From NCBI RefSeq assembly GCF_004119445.1, contig NZ_QICI01000018.1, positions 1 through 53,856 on the forward strand: a DNA stretch of 53,856 bases. The letters are read 5' to 3'. Of the stretch, positions 8,941 to 18,067 are shown piece after piece. How positions within the stretch are numbered: the stretch's first letter is position 1; each line of letters starts with the position of its first letter. The notes under the pieces are model-generated. The model was given only the letters and a program-made list of their open reading frames with translations, did no database searches and had not been told where the DNA came from. This DNA comes from Chryseobacterium sp. CH21. GTDB lineage: Bacteria; Bacteroidota; Bacteroidia; Flavobacteriales; Weeksellaceae. A program made the position numbers and the translations under genes.

Positions 8941-9142
8941 TGTTGTACAAGTTCAAGAGGTTATTTGTTGCGAGTTGCAAGTTTATTTTACTTCGGAGTA
9001 AGTGTTGCAGTTTTATTTTGTTGCGGGTTACCTACAGCCTTAAGCCCTGACCTTGAATCTTAAACTTTAATCCTTAAACTCTCAAACTCACTCCCTAATC
9101 TCCATTACCTAATTCCTGCTACCACCTCCTCCTACCTATTAA
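8941..9142. repeat. Dispersed 'GCAACTCGCAAC' word repeat, copy B (inverted)
   Basis: This non-coding block lies in the 360-base gap between tatA and the lipoprotein gene. Read on the reverse strand it repeats the order of copy A (5790-6048): TTAAAGTTTAAG at 9070-9059, then the 22-base segment at 8978-8957 that differs from 5981-6002 at one position. The remaining bases of the gap are AT-rich and hold the -7 box at 9182. Confidence 0.6.
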
Positions 9143-9181
9143 TTAACAAATAATTAATTCAAAATAATGAGAATTACGCAG

Positions 9182-9189
9182 TAATTTTG
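9182..9189 (+). promoter_or_regulatory. -7 promoter box of the 9225 lipoprotein gene
   Basis: TAATTTTG matches TAnnTTTG and lies 35 bases before the start codon. Confidence 0.45.
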
Positions 9190-9224
9190 TATATTTATAA
9201 TACACAACCAAATAAATATTAAAT

Positions 9225-10172
9225 ATGAAAAGACTTTTGACTACTTTTAAAGTTTTCGCTGTATTATCGGTATTGGCACTCCAAAGCTGTCATGACGAAA
9301 ACAACGAAATGAATCAACAGGAAACTGCTCAGGCTAAAGTAACTGCAGATGATCTAAAAAAAGAAATTACTCCTCTACCCTCACAGGCTATCCCTGATGC
9401 TGTTCAACTTCAACTGAATGAATCCGGAAAAAACCTGGAAGCCTATCTGAAAAATGATTTACAAATTGCCGGAGTAACTGTATTGGGAAAAATTTCAACC
9501 CAGAAAGGGATTGAGCTTTCCAAAAGCCTGATTACCGATAAAGATCAATTCATTGCATCCGGAAACATTATGGAGCCTTCTTCCGTAAAAATCGGAAAAA
9601 TTGGTAATCTGTATACTGGTGAAGACCTTACAACAGCGCAGCAAGGATTAACAGAAGCCATCACTGAAGAAATAAAATCCGGCCCCCATGTTATGGAAAT
9701 AACATGGAACAGCAAAAACGGGAAATTTACCACTGTATGTTTTTACAGTGATTCAGGAATTATCTGGGATAATATTCTCGGAGGTCTTATTATGATGGAT
9801 ACCCGTGGAAATTCGGAAGCTTCTAACAATCAGGCAGCAAAAGTGGTTTCTACATGGTACAAACAATGGTGGACAGCTAATTGGCTATGGGGATCTAAGA
9901 GAGGAGAAGCAGGGTACCAGATTACGATTTATTATTCCGGTTCTACGGTTTCTAACGCCGACGTAAGTGACTGGGGATATATCAGTTTAGGAAAAGCAAA
10001 AAGTGAGAGCAAAATCACAAAGAAAACCGGCGCTTACGGACAATGCCGTTATGCATTAGGACTTTGTACTCCTACCGGTTCTTTAAGTTTTAACTCCAGT
10101 AATTTCTCTGTGTCATTCTCAGGATTGGGCAGCAATGTTGTAAGTAACGGGACAAAATCCCTATATCCATAA
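9225..10172 (+). CDS. Unknown Trp-rich lipoprotein
   Basis: I do not recognise this 315-residue protein. It begins with a lipoprotein signal (VLALQSC, lipid-modified Cys at 22), then a charged linker. The region to about 190 is a mixed alpha/beta domain, followed by an aromatic patch (WYKQWWTANWLWGSKRGE, near 212-229). The C-terminal third is rich in Ser, Thr, Gly and Tyr with a Cys pair (GQCRYALGLC) that could form a disulfide. The make-up suggests an outer-membrane or surface lipoprotein that binds a ligand, but this is inference. It is monocistronic, with its own -7 box and a strong terminator. Confidence 0.7.
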   Translation: MKRLLTTFKVFAVLSVLALQSCHDENNEMNQQETAQAKVTADDLKKEITPLPSQAIPDAVQLQLNESGKNLEAYLKNDLQIAGVTVLGKISTQKGIELSKSLITDKDQFIASGNIMEPSSVKIGKIGNLYTGEDLTTAQQGLTEAITEEIKSGPHVMEITWNSKNGKFTTVCFYSDSGIIWDNILGGLIMMDTRGNSEASNNQAAKVVSTWYKQWWTANWLWGSKRGEAGYQITIYYSGSTVSNADVSDWGYISLGKAKSESKITKKTGAYGQCRYALGLCTPTGSLSFNSSNFSVSFSGLGSNVVSNGTKSLYP

Positions 10173-10202
10173 TTATTTTCATAAAAATCTGATTTTAAAA
10201 GA

Positions 10203-10234
10203 AACGGGAAGCTCGCTGAGCTTCCCGTTTTTTA
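10203..10234 (+). terminator. Rho-independent terminator
   Basis: An 11-bp stem (AACGGGAAGCT/AGCTTCCCGTT) with CGCTG loop and a following T-run, 31 bases after the lipoprotein stop. The reverse orientation has AAAC before the stem and could also serve the NAT gene. Confidence 0.9.
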
Positions 10235-10266
10235 TTGTTCAAGGTAATATTCTTCGTTAAGCTTTT

Positions 10267-11067
10267 TCAAATCGCTGCTTTTGATTTCAAGGCTTCGATA
10301 GCATTTTCCTTTAATCCAAAAGTGTGCATCAGTATTTCATACAACTGCATATCATTTTCTATCGATATGGATTCTTTTGCACCATTGTCAGACCGGATAT
10401 TTAAAACACCGTCTGTGTAGGTATATCGGGCATTTTCATCTACTTTTGAAAGAATCAGTTTGTTCTTAAAATGAGAACCAGGATGTGTAGACAAATACCA
10501 GTTGGAAATATCAAGATCAATAGGTTCTACATGTTCAGGGATGAAGCGATAGACCGGAAGCCACTGCTCTTTCCACATCCAAAGCGTATAAGTTTCTTCT
10601 TTGTGAGAAACTTTAAATATTCCATTAGGTGTTTGCTGCTGGTTTTCCTCATTTAAAAGTATAGGAGCCGTAAGGGTTGCTGTTCCAAATCCGCAGTCTA
10701 CCAAATATTTTTTTCCTTCAAAATCAACAATTAGCAAGAGATGAGTCTGTGCAGCAATGCTGTCTTCCTGTCTTCCCCACACTACTCTTCCGAGCTGAAG
10801 TTTTACATTGAATCCTAACGATTTTAAAACTTCACTTAAAAGCAGGTTTTGTTCATAGCAATATCCGCCTCTGGATTCTGTAACCAGTTTTCTAAAGACA
10901 TCTTCTACGTTCAAAGAAGGAACCGTTCCTGTATAAGAGTCTATATTTTCAAAAGGAATATATTTGGGATGAAGCTGATGTATTTTTCTCAACGTTTCCA
11001 TATTCAATTCCGGAGTTCCGGAGAAATGAATCCGTTCGAAATACTTTCCCAGGTCTGATGTATTCAT
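10267..11067 (-). CDS. Arylamine N-acetyltransferase
   Basis: 266 residues, typical of NAT enzymes. The Cys-His-Asp triad is visible: Cys70 in RGGYCYEQN, His109 in QTHLLLIVD and Asp124 in YLVDCGFG. The N-terminal helical bundle holds the family pattern HPKYIPFENID. The enzyme moves an acetyl group from acetyl-CoA to aromatic amines or hydrazines through a cysteine intermediate in the cytoplasm; the natural substrate in flavobacteria is not known. It shares a strand with the MFS gene but about 100 bases separate them, so cotranscription is only possible. Confidence 0.9.
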   Translation of the reverse strand: MNTSDLGKYFERIHFSGTPELNMETLRKIHQLHPKYIPFENIDSYTGTVPSLNVEDVFRKLVTESRGGYCYEQNLLLSEVLKSLGFNVKLQLGRVVWGRQEDSIAAQTHLLLIVDFEGKKYLVDCGFGTATLTAPILLNEENQQQTPNGIFKVSHKEETYTLWMWKEQWLPVYRFIPEHVEPIDLDISNWYLSTHPGSHFKNKLILSKVDENARYTYTDGVLNIRSDNGAKESISIENDMQLYEILMHTFGLKENAIEALKSKAAI

Positions 11068-11172
11068 AATTTGTTTTTTGGTTTCAAAAGTGGGTAAAAA
11101 CTACTTCTGTAAAATTATTGAATAGATTGAACCCGGAACAGCATATATGTTTGGAATAGAACAAATCTATTG

Positions 11173-12426
11173 TTAATGAAAGTCTTTTTTCGAGGTTATA
11201 TCCACTACATCTTTTCCTTTTTTCTGAAAAGCAGAATACGTAATCACAACACTGATTGCCATTAAGACAAACGCTAAAAAGAAAGGTGCACCGGAAAACT
11301 TGAATGGTGCTTCATCATGCGTAAAATAATAGAACAGGTTCGTCATCATTGGAGGTCCGATAATAGACGTCGCACTCATTAAACTTGTCAACGCTCCCTG
11401 AAGCTCTCCCTGCTCATTGGAGGGAACGCTTTTTGTAATAACAGACTGCAACGCCGGACCACAAACTCCCCCTAAACAGTAAGGCACCAAAAACACAAAC
11501 ATCATCCATCCTTCAGATGCAAAAGCAAATAACAGCATTCCTACAGCATACAAAGCCAGTCCATAATAAATACTTTTCTGTTCTCCCAATCTCGGAGTTG
11601 TATATCGGATAAGTCCTCCTTGTACAAGGCCTACTAATAATCCTACTACTCCCAATGAGATTCCTACCATTCTTTCCGTCCAGTTGAATTTATACATAGT
11701 GAAGAAGCTCCAGTTACTCTGTACAGCATGACCCGCAATATAAATTAATATCAATGAAGCTATCAATCCGGAGATTTCAGGGTGTTTACCTAAAAATTTA
11801 AATGAACCTATAGGATTGGCACGTTTCCAATCGAATTCTCTTCTTTTATCTTTATCTAAACTTTCTGGAAGAATGAAATATCCATACAGGAAATTAAGCA
11901 AACACAAACCTGCAGCTGCATAGAAAGGAACTCTGGCGCCATAATGCCCAAGAACTCCGCCCAGAACTGGACCTATAATAAATCCAAGACCAAAGGCAGC
12001 ACCTATCAGTCCGAAATTCTTAGCTCTATCTTCATCTGTGGAAATATCTGCAATATAGGCACTGGCCGTGGTGACACTTGCTCCTGTAATCCCTGCAATG
12101 ATTCTTCCTAAAAACAGCCACCAGATCGTGGGAGCTAGTGCAAGGAAAATATAATCTACTGCAAATCCGAAAAGAGAAATCAGAATTATGGGTCTTCGTC
12201 CGTATTTATCACTCAGGTTTCCAACAAGTGGAGAAAAAATAAATTGTGTAAATGCATAGGCAAATCCCAGCCATCCCCCATATTTTGCAGCTTCACTGAT
12301 ATCTGCATGAATAAGTTCCTCAATTAATTTAGGAACCACAGGAATGATGATTCCCCATCCCGTAATATCGATCAGTAAAGTAATAAATATGAAGCCTATA
12401 GCCGCTTTTTTCTTTGAATTTTCCAT
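11173..12426 (-). CDS. Tet-type MFS efflux transporter
   Basis: 417 residues, 12 predicted transmembrane helices. The loop 2-3 motif A of drug/proton antiporters is present ([12 protein letters not shown]), as are the TetA-like opening [19 protein letters not shown] and the motif-C type stretch [15 protein letters not shown]. It should export a small molecule in exchange for protons across the inner membrane. It belongs to the TCR/Tet subgroup, but many chromosomal members of the group do not confer tetracycline resistance, so no drug phenotype is claimed. A -7 box (TAATTTTG) sits just upstream. Confidence 0.85.
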   Translation of the reverse strand: MENSKKKAAIGFIFITLLIDITGWGIIIPVVPKLIEELIHADISEAAKYGGWLGFAYAFTQFIFSPLVGNLSDKYGRRPIILISLFGFAVDYIFLALAPTIWWLFLGRIIAGITGASVTTASAYIADISTDEDRAKNFGLIGAAFGLGFIIGPVLGGVLGHYGARVPFYAAAGLCLLNFLYGYFILPESLDKDKRREFDWKRANPIGSFKFLGKHPEISGLIASLILIYIAGHAVQSNWSFFTMYKFNWTERMVGISLGVVGLLVGLVQGGLIRYTTPRLGEQKSIYYGLALYAVGMLLFAFASEGWMMFVFLVPYCLGGVCGPALQSVITKSVPSNEQGELQGALTSLMSATSIIGPPMMTNLFYYFTHDEAPFKFSGAPFFLAFVLMAISVVITYSAFQKKGKDVVDITSKKDFH

Positions 12427-12433
12427 GATGGTG

Positions 12434-12441
12434 CAAAATTA
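12434..12441 (-). promoter_or_regulatory. -7 promoter box of the MFS gene
   Basis: TAATTTTG on the reverse strand, about 8 bases before the ATG, so the 5' leader would be very short. Confidence 0.45.
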
Positions 12442-12527
12442 ATCAAATCTGGAAAATAATGATTCTAAATTGTAGTGTATTAAAGAAGTATAATATGAAA
12501 TAGTAAATTAAAACATTAAAGAAAATA

Positions 12528-12564
12528 AAAATCCTGCTTCATACATATTTAGAAACAGGATTTT
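12528..12564 (-). terminator. Terminator of the Ig-like protein gene
   Basis: Inverted repeat AAAATCCTG ... CAGGATTTT with a ~19-base loop, just after the stop of the reverse-strand gene at 12588. The stem is short and the loop large, so it is a moderate call. Confidence 0.55.
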
Positions 12565-12587
12565 ATAATTAATCGGAAAGCATTTTA

Positions 12588-13843
12588 TTAGTTACTGTTG
12601 AGTTTTGTATAAATCATTTTGTTGGTAATAATACACTTGATCAGGCAACTTTGCTTTAAGGTCACTTTAACCACATTACTATATTGGTAAGCAGTCGTAT
12701 TGCCATTCAATACAGAACGCACTCCTCTACGATAATAAGTAGTCTGAGTAACTGGAGGTGCATCATAGGTAGCAGATGTGGCATTAGTAATATTTGTAAA
12801 TGTTACATTATCAGGTGAACTTTGCCACTGATATTCTGCAGAACCACTTACCTGAGCCGCCGCAGACTGGCTAAACGCTGCAGGATCATTACTGATATCC
12901 ATACATACCGTCTGATCTGCTGCAATAGTGCCGGGAACATTTACAGAATTTACAAAAAGCCGTCCTACAGTAGAAATTGCCAGGAAAGAGCAAGTGTGAA
13001 AGCTAGAGTTAGCAACTACTCTGTATTGGTTATTATTAAATCCTACGGGAACATTGCTAATGGTAAGGGTGGATGAAGTAACATTGCTGTAATTGGTGCC
13101 ATTCGTGAGATTAGTCCATGTGCTGCCGTTAAGGATCTGCCATTGGTACGTAATATTATCCGGTGTTTCATCTGTAGTGGTGTTATTAATCACAGCTGTC
13201 ATTGTTGTAGATCCACCGGCAGCAACAGTTTTATCAGCAGGCTGCGACAGATAAGTCATAGGAGCAAGGTAATATTCTGAAAGGATATTATACACCCTCA
13301 TCTGGCTGAATGAAAACCCAATACCTATTGCTTCTCCAAAAGCAAGCTGTACTTCATCCCATGCCGCCGTAGGAATCACCTTTATAATCCGGCGCTCCTG
13401 ATTGTCTCCAAAATCAAAGAAGAAATGCCCGTTAATCCCTGTACGGTAGACTTCCTGACCATTGTTGTAGAACACAAAATTTCCACCATTAAAACTGGGA
13501 TTAAAATTAAAACCATCGGAAGCAAAGTCAATATAGACGGGTTTATTAGCCTGAAAATCTGCTCCGGTAGTATACGTACTGCAGAAAAGTCCAGCACCAG
13601 TACCTGGCTTTAAAGAGGAAAATGAGTTGACATCTGTATCTGTCATATTATTAGGATTAGCCGCTTCTTTTCCCAATCTGAAACAGAGAAAACCACCATC
13701 GCTTGCACTTGAAGTATTGGTATCCAGTAATCTTCCACATCCGCCATTAGGCAGAGCTACCATTTCCTGAGCTGTCATTTTGTTGTATACAAAAAACATA
13801 CTGCTACAAGCAAATATCTTACTATTGAATTTGTTTTCATCAT
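12588..13843 (-). pseudogene. Secreted Ig-like domain protein, frameshifted in its signal peptide
   Basis: The intact frame (ATG at 13799) gives 403 residues with no working export signal. Just upstream, in another frame, an ATG at 13843 encodes MMKTNSIVRYLLVAVCF, a classic signal peptide. Adding one T to the T6 run (plus strand A6 at 13791-13796) fuses the two and restores a cleavage site at KMTAQE, giving 418 residues. The mature part starts with a ~170-residue beta-rich domain, then at least two Ig-like/SprB-like repeats (YQWQILNGSTWTNLT; YQWQSSPDNVTFTNIT). It would be a cell-surface or secreted protein. Either the T-run is a base short in the assembly, or the gene is truly off; such a run can also switch by slippage. 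Confidence 0.7.
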
Positions 13844-13925
13844 CAATAATTTTTAAAGTTAGTTATACACGGAAGGATATTCATTCTGGGTAAGAATGAT
13901 CATAATGACGGTATGTCACTTAAAA

Positions 13926-14498
13926 TTATTTGATTACAAATACAATATTCACGAAAGAGCATGCTGTAGCCGTTCCAATTACATCATAGCGTAATATCCC
14001 GTTGGCATCAATGCTTACATTGTTTAAGACTGTATTATCAAAATCAGTTACATAATAATACAGATCTGTTGCATTGGCAAAGAAAGGAATTGTACCTGGA
14101 GCTCCTGTACTCGATACCTTCGGGGTAGAAAACTGAGCTTTATAAAGCTGGAATAAATCTTTTGTTCTTGCTGTACCGGTAGTAGAAGTATCAATACTAA
14201 TAGAGGGCATATAAAAGAACTTCACAATATTACCACTGATCGGAATCCAGTTCGGACTGGCAGATGTTCCGATATTTTGAGCTAATGCCTGCCTTTTGAG
14301 ATCATACACCAACAAACCGTTAGCTGGAGTCGGAATTGTTGTCAGATCAAAAATTCTGGGAATCAGTACACCTTTATTGGTATTGGCAACATCTAATGCG
14401 GAACTTTTATCGGGATTAGGAGTTCCGATCCCTACCTAAGAGTAAAGGGAGCTGTCAGCACTTAATGCCACAGCAATGAATAATTTTTCGGCTTTCAT
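13926..14498 (-). pseudogene. Secreted VGIGT-type surface protein with amber stop at the signal cleavage site
   Basis: An ATG at 14498 opens a signal-peptide-like start (MKAEKLFIAVALSADSSLYS). A TAG at 14438-14436 (codon 21) then interrupts a frame that runs open to 13926. Directly after the stop comes VGIGTPNPDKSSALDVAN and GVLIPRI, the usual mature start of a large flavobacterial family of surface/adhesin-like proteins, where the residue before VGIGT is normally Gln (CAG). A single C-to-T change explains the stop. The full product would be ~190 residues ending in a small beta domain. Without readthrough, the only usable frame starts at the ATG at 14315 and lacks the signal. It sits ~80 bases upstream of the Ig-like gene, probably in one operon. 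Confidence 0.7.
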
Positions 14499-14890
14499 TT
14501 TTGTTTTGTTTGATATAAATATAAAATAATTTATCACATAAAACTCTTATTTTTTAATAATCTTTAAACAAAACAATCATATTTTAAAAAACTCTCAAAA
14601 ACCCTTTATTATTCAATAATTACACACAATAAATTATTCTCCAAAATTAGACTTATTATACATAACTCTACTTTATAATAATTTTAAAAAAAATATAATT
14701 CATAAAAATATATAAGAATAATTATTACTAAACACGGCAATAAATAATTACAAATAAAAAATATATAATATAACAAGAAACTAAATATAAATCTATTCAT
14801 TTAAGCCAAAAACATACAAATACATGTATGCAGATCCAAAATTTGCTTTTAAAAATTAAGATTTATCAAAAAAAAATGCTGCGGGATAAA
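14499..14890. other. Very AT-rich gene-free region upstream of the surface-protein pair
   Basis: About 390 bases made almost wholly of A and T, with many short ATAAAT and AATTATT words. No open frame of interest lies in it; CATACAAATACATGTATG at about 14813 is a small imperfect palindrome. It probably contains the promoter of the reverse-strand surface-protein genes and may be bent, protein-bound DNA. Confidence 0.45.
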
Positions 14891-14891
14891 A

Positions 14892-14919
14892 AAAGACCGC
14901 TTCTTTCGAAACGGTCTTT
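14892..14919 (-). terminator. Terminator of secDF
   Basis: Stem AAAGACCG/CGGTCTTT extended inside by TTC/GAA around a TTTC loop with one mismatch, followed on the reverse strand by a run of T. It lies 22 bases after the secDF stop. Confidence 0.85.
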
Positions 14920-14940
14920 ATTAATTTATTGTAGTATGTA

Positions 14941-17850
14941 TTACTTTGAAGCAAGTTCTTCTTTCGCAGAAGTGGATTTTCCATGTACTTCTTCTTCTTT
15001 CCCTGTTTTAAGGAAATCATAAGCAATTGCAGAAGCCACAAAGATGGATGAATAAGTACCGAATCCAATACCTATTAACATCGCAAACATAAACCCTCTC
15101 AAGTTATCACCTCCGAAGATGAAAATCGCAAGGATAACCAAAATCGTAGTGAATGAGGTGTTGAATGTTCTACCCAATGTACTTGAGATAGAATCATCAA
15201 ACAGACCTGCTAATGTTAAAGATTTTTTCTCTCTCAGGTATTCTCTAATTCTGTCGAAGATAATTACTGTATCGTTGATTGAGTACCCTAATACTGTAAG
15301 GATCGCAGCAATGAAATCCTGATTGATCTCCATATTGAACGGCATATACTTATGAAGCAATGAATATGCTCCTAAGATAATAACTGCATCATGGAATAGA
15401 GCAGCAACCGCTCCAAGAGAGAACTGCCATTTTCTAAATCTTATCAAAATATAGATAAAGATCATTGCTAATGCAGCTAATACGGCATAGATACCGTGAG
15501 TCTGGATATCGTCAGCAACAGAAGGTCCTACTTTCTCAGAAGAAACAATTCCCGCATGATCTTTATCAGCAGATTTGAAATCTTTCAAAGTAGTTCCTGC
15601 CGGTAGATTTGTCTTTAAACCATCGAATAATTTCTGTTCGATAATCTGGTCAGCTTTTAAAGATTCATCCTCGATAAGGTAATCTGTAGAGATCTTTAAT
15701 TGTCTGTTGTTTCCGAAAGTTTTAGCTTCTACAGAAGAGTTTTTACCATCTTCTGTTTTGAATAATGCTACTAATTTATCTTCAACGTCTTCAGCTTTTA
15801 CATCTTTATCAAATCTTACCACATAGTTTCTACCTCCGGTAAAGTCGATACCATATTTGAAACCGTGAGTTGCGATTGAAATGATACACACTACTGTAAG
15901 AACAGCAGAAATGATGTATGCATATTTTCTCTTTCCGATGAAATCAATCCAGGTATTTCTGAATAGGTTCTTCGTAGCCGGAGTCCAAACAGAAAGTCCT
16001 TTTCCTTTATTTAATCTTGAGAAGATCATTACTCTGGAAAGCAATACTGAAGTAAATAATGTCATTAAAATACCGATCATCAACGTCAATGCAAAACCTT
16101 TAATAGGTCCTGTTCCGAAGAAGAACAATACAACTGCCGTTAGGAAAGTCGTAGTGTGACCATCGATAATCGCATTCAATGCATGTTTGAAACCGTCTTT
16201 GTAAGCTTCAAGAATACTTTTCCCAGCGAATAATTCTTCTTTAGTTCTTTCATAAATGATAACATTCGTATCCACCGCTACTGCCATGGTAAGAACGATA
16301 CCCGCGATACCTGGAAGTGTAAGCGTAAAGTCTCCCGAATCCATAATACCGAAAATATAGAATAAGTTGATCACCATTGCAATTACCGCATATACACCAG
16401 CTCCACCATAGTAGAAAATGATATAAACAATAATAATAGCAAATGCAATAATGAACGACATTAATCCTGAATCAATAGCCTCCTGGCCTAAAGATGGACC
16501 TACAACGGTAGCCTGAACTACTTTTGCACCTGCAGGCAATTTACCAGCACCTAATACGTCTACCAATTCTTTAGCTTCTTCCTGAGAGAAGTTACCAGAG
16601 ATTTGAGTTCTACCGTTAGGGATAGCGTTTACAACGTTTGGAGCTGTGTACACTCTGTTATCAAGAGTTACTGCCACTGGCTTTCCAACGTTTTTCTCCG
16701 TTAAGGTTTTCCATTCTTTAGCTCCTTTAGAGTCCATCTGCATGTCTACTACTACTCTGCTTAGTTCATCGTAGCTGATATTTGCAGTTTCCACAGCACC
16801 GTCTACCGGAGCTTTTTGGTTGATGTTACCTCTGATAGCGTATAATACTAAGCTTTCAGCATCTGTAGCTTCAGGCTTGTACCCCCACATGAACTGTGTA
16901 TATTTAATGTTTGACGGACGTAAAGACTGCCCAACTTTGCTGTTTAAGATTTTGTTTACAACTGCAGTATCAGATAGTTTTACGTTGGCAACACCATTTG
17001 TTCTTAATTTGTCAAGCTGTAAAAGGTTCATGAAGTTCACATTCTTTGCAACTCCCATAGAATCTCCTTTTGCAGCAACCATCGTTGTCAAAGTCTGGAA
17101 ATAAGGCGCAATTTCAGGAACCTGCTGTACTTCCCAGAACTGAAGTTTTGCGGAAGTCTGAAGCATTTTCTTCACTTTATCGATGTCCTTCATACCAGGC
17201 ATTTCCACAGAAATTCTAGCAGTTCCAGGTACTCTCTGAACGTTTGGCTGGATGGCTCCAAGCTTGTCAATTCTCGTTCTGATTACCTCGAAAGCTGTTC
17301 CTACAGACGCATCAATTTTTCTTTTAACAATGCTTTTCACCTGCTCATCAGGCGTGTTGTACTTCACCTCAGTAAGGGTTGTATTTCCGAAAATTTCCGG
17401 ATCTGCCAACTTAAGGTTTGTTCCTTTAGCTTTGTTAACTACATCGAACTGGTCAAAAAAGTTGTCGATGTAAGGTCTTGTAGAATTCTTCTGTGCTTCA
17501 TCAGTTTTGTTTAAAGCCTCAATAAGAACAGGGTTTGTAGAATAATTGGTTAAATCATTCACAAGATCTCTTTGGTTAATTTCCAAAAGAACATTGATCC
17601 CTCCTTTCAAGTCAAGACCAAGTTTCATTTCCTTGTCTTTGGCTTTAGTGTAATAAAGTTTTGTGAATCCTAAATTCAAAGTATCCTTAGAAAGTCTTGC
17701 GATTTCTTTTTGATACTTCTCCGGATTGTCTCCTGCAATAGCAGTTGCCTGCTTTTCAATTTTGCTGGCGTACCATGTTGGTAATAGCTCGTTTAAGCAA
17801 ATCAACCCTAGTACAATAGCGACAATTGTAATAAGTCCTTTTCCTTGCAT
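14941..17850 (-). CDS. secDF: Fused protein-export membrane subunit SecDF
   Basis: 969 residues, i.e. SecD and SecF joined in one chain, as is usual in Bacteroidota. The N-terminal half has the SecD marker DLKGGINVLLEI (about 79-90), periplasmic P1 head domains and a six-helix RND block (VDTNVIIYERTKEEL). The second half starts near 640 with GIDFTGGRNYVVRF (SecF marker) and ends in another six-helix block (DTVIIFDRIREYLR). It uses the proton gradient to help pull secreted proteins out of the SecYEG channel on the periplasmic side. The gene is monocistronic with a -7 box and a terminator. It supports the many exported proteins in this window. Confidence 0.95.
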   Translation of the reverse strand: MQGKGLITIVAIVLGLICLNELLPTWYASKIEKQATAIAGDNPEKYQKEIARLSKDTLNLGFTKLYYTKAKDKEMKLGLDLKGGINVLLEINQRDLVNDLTNYSTNPVLIEALNKTDEAQKNSTRPYIDNFFDQFDVVNKAKGTNLKLADPEIFGNTTLTEVKYNTPDEQVKSIVKRKIDASVGTAFEVIRTRIDKLGAIQPNVQRVPGTARISVEMPGMKDIDKVKKMLQTSAKLQFWEVQQVPEIAPYFQTLTTMVAAKGDSMGVAKNVNFMNLLQLDKLRTNGVANVKLSDTAVVNKILNSKVGQSLRPSNIKYTQFMWGYKPEATDAESLVLYAIRGNINQKAPVDGAVETANISYDELSRVVVDMQMDSKGAKEWKTLTEKNVGKPVAVTLDNRVYTAPNVVNAIPNGRTQISGNFSQEEAKELVDVLGAGKLPAGAKVVQATVVGPSLGQEAIDSGLMSFIIAFAIIIVYIIFYYGGAGVYAVIAMVINLFYIFGIMDSGDFTLTLPGIAGIVLTMAVAVDTNVIIYERTKEELFAGKSILEAYKDGFKHALNAIIDGHTTTFLTAVVLFFFGTGPIKGFALTLMIGILMTLFTSVLLSRVMIFSRLNKGKGLSVWTPATKNLFRNTWIDFIGKRKYAYIISAVLTVVCIISIATHGFKYGIDFTGGRNYVVRFDKDVKAEDVEDKLVALFKTEDGKNSSVEAKTFGNNRQLKISTDYLIEDESLKADQIIEQKLFDGLKTNLPAGTTLKDFKSADKDHAGIVSSEKVGPSVADDIQTHGIYAVLAALAMIFIYILIRFRKWQFSLGAVAALFHDAVIILGAYSLLHKYMPFNMEINQDFIAAILTVLGYSINDTVIIFDRIREYLREKKSLTLAGLFDDSISSTLGRTFNTSFTTILVILAIFIFGGDNLRGFMFAMLIGIGFGTYSSIFVASAIAYDFLKTGKEEEVHGKSTSAKEELASK

Positions 17851-17879
17851 TTTGTTATAACTACGTTAAATTAAGTCGG

Positions 17880-17887
17880 CAAATATA
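17880..17887 (-). promoter_or_regulatory. -7 promoter box of secDF
   Basis: TATATTTG on the reverse strand, a perfect TAnnTTTG box, 30 bases before the secDF ATG. Confidence 0.5.
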
Positions 17888-18067
17888 ATGATTTTCTTGT
17901 ATTTTATGAATTTTTAACAACAGAAATGGTTTATTTTCAGATATATTGGTATTGTGATTTCTATTTAAGATTTAACAATTTTTTCATACTATCATAGTGA
18001 AGTCTTCAAAATATGATTGGTATAAAATTTTCATTCACTTTTCCAACACACTAAACCTCAAAATATT

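Noticed and set aside
11173..12426. Acquired tetracycline-resistance gene
   Set aside because: The protein is in the TCR/Tet transporter group but shows no transfer signs, and base use and promoter match its neighbours; a chromosomal efflux pump is the safer call.
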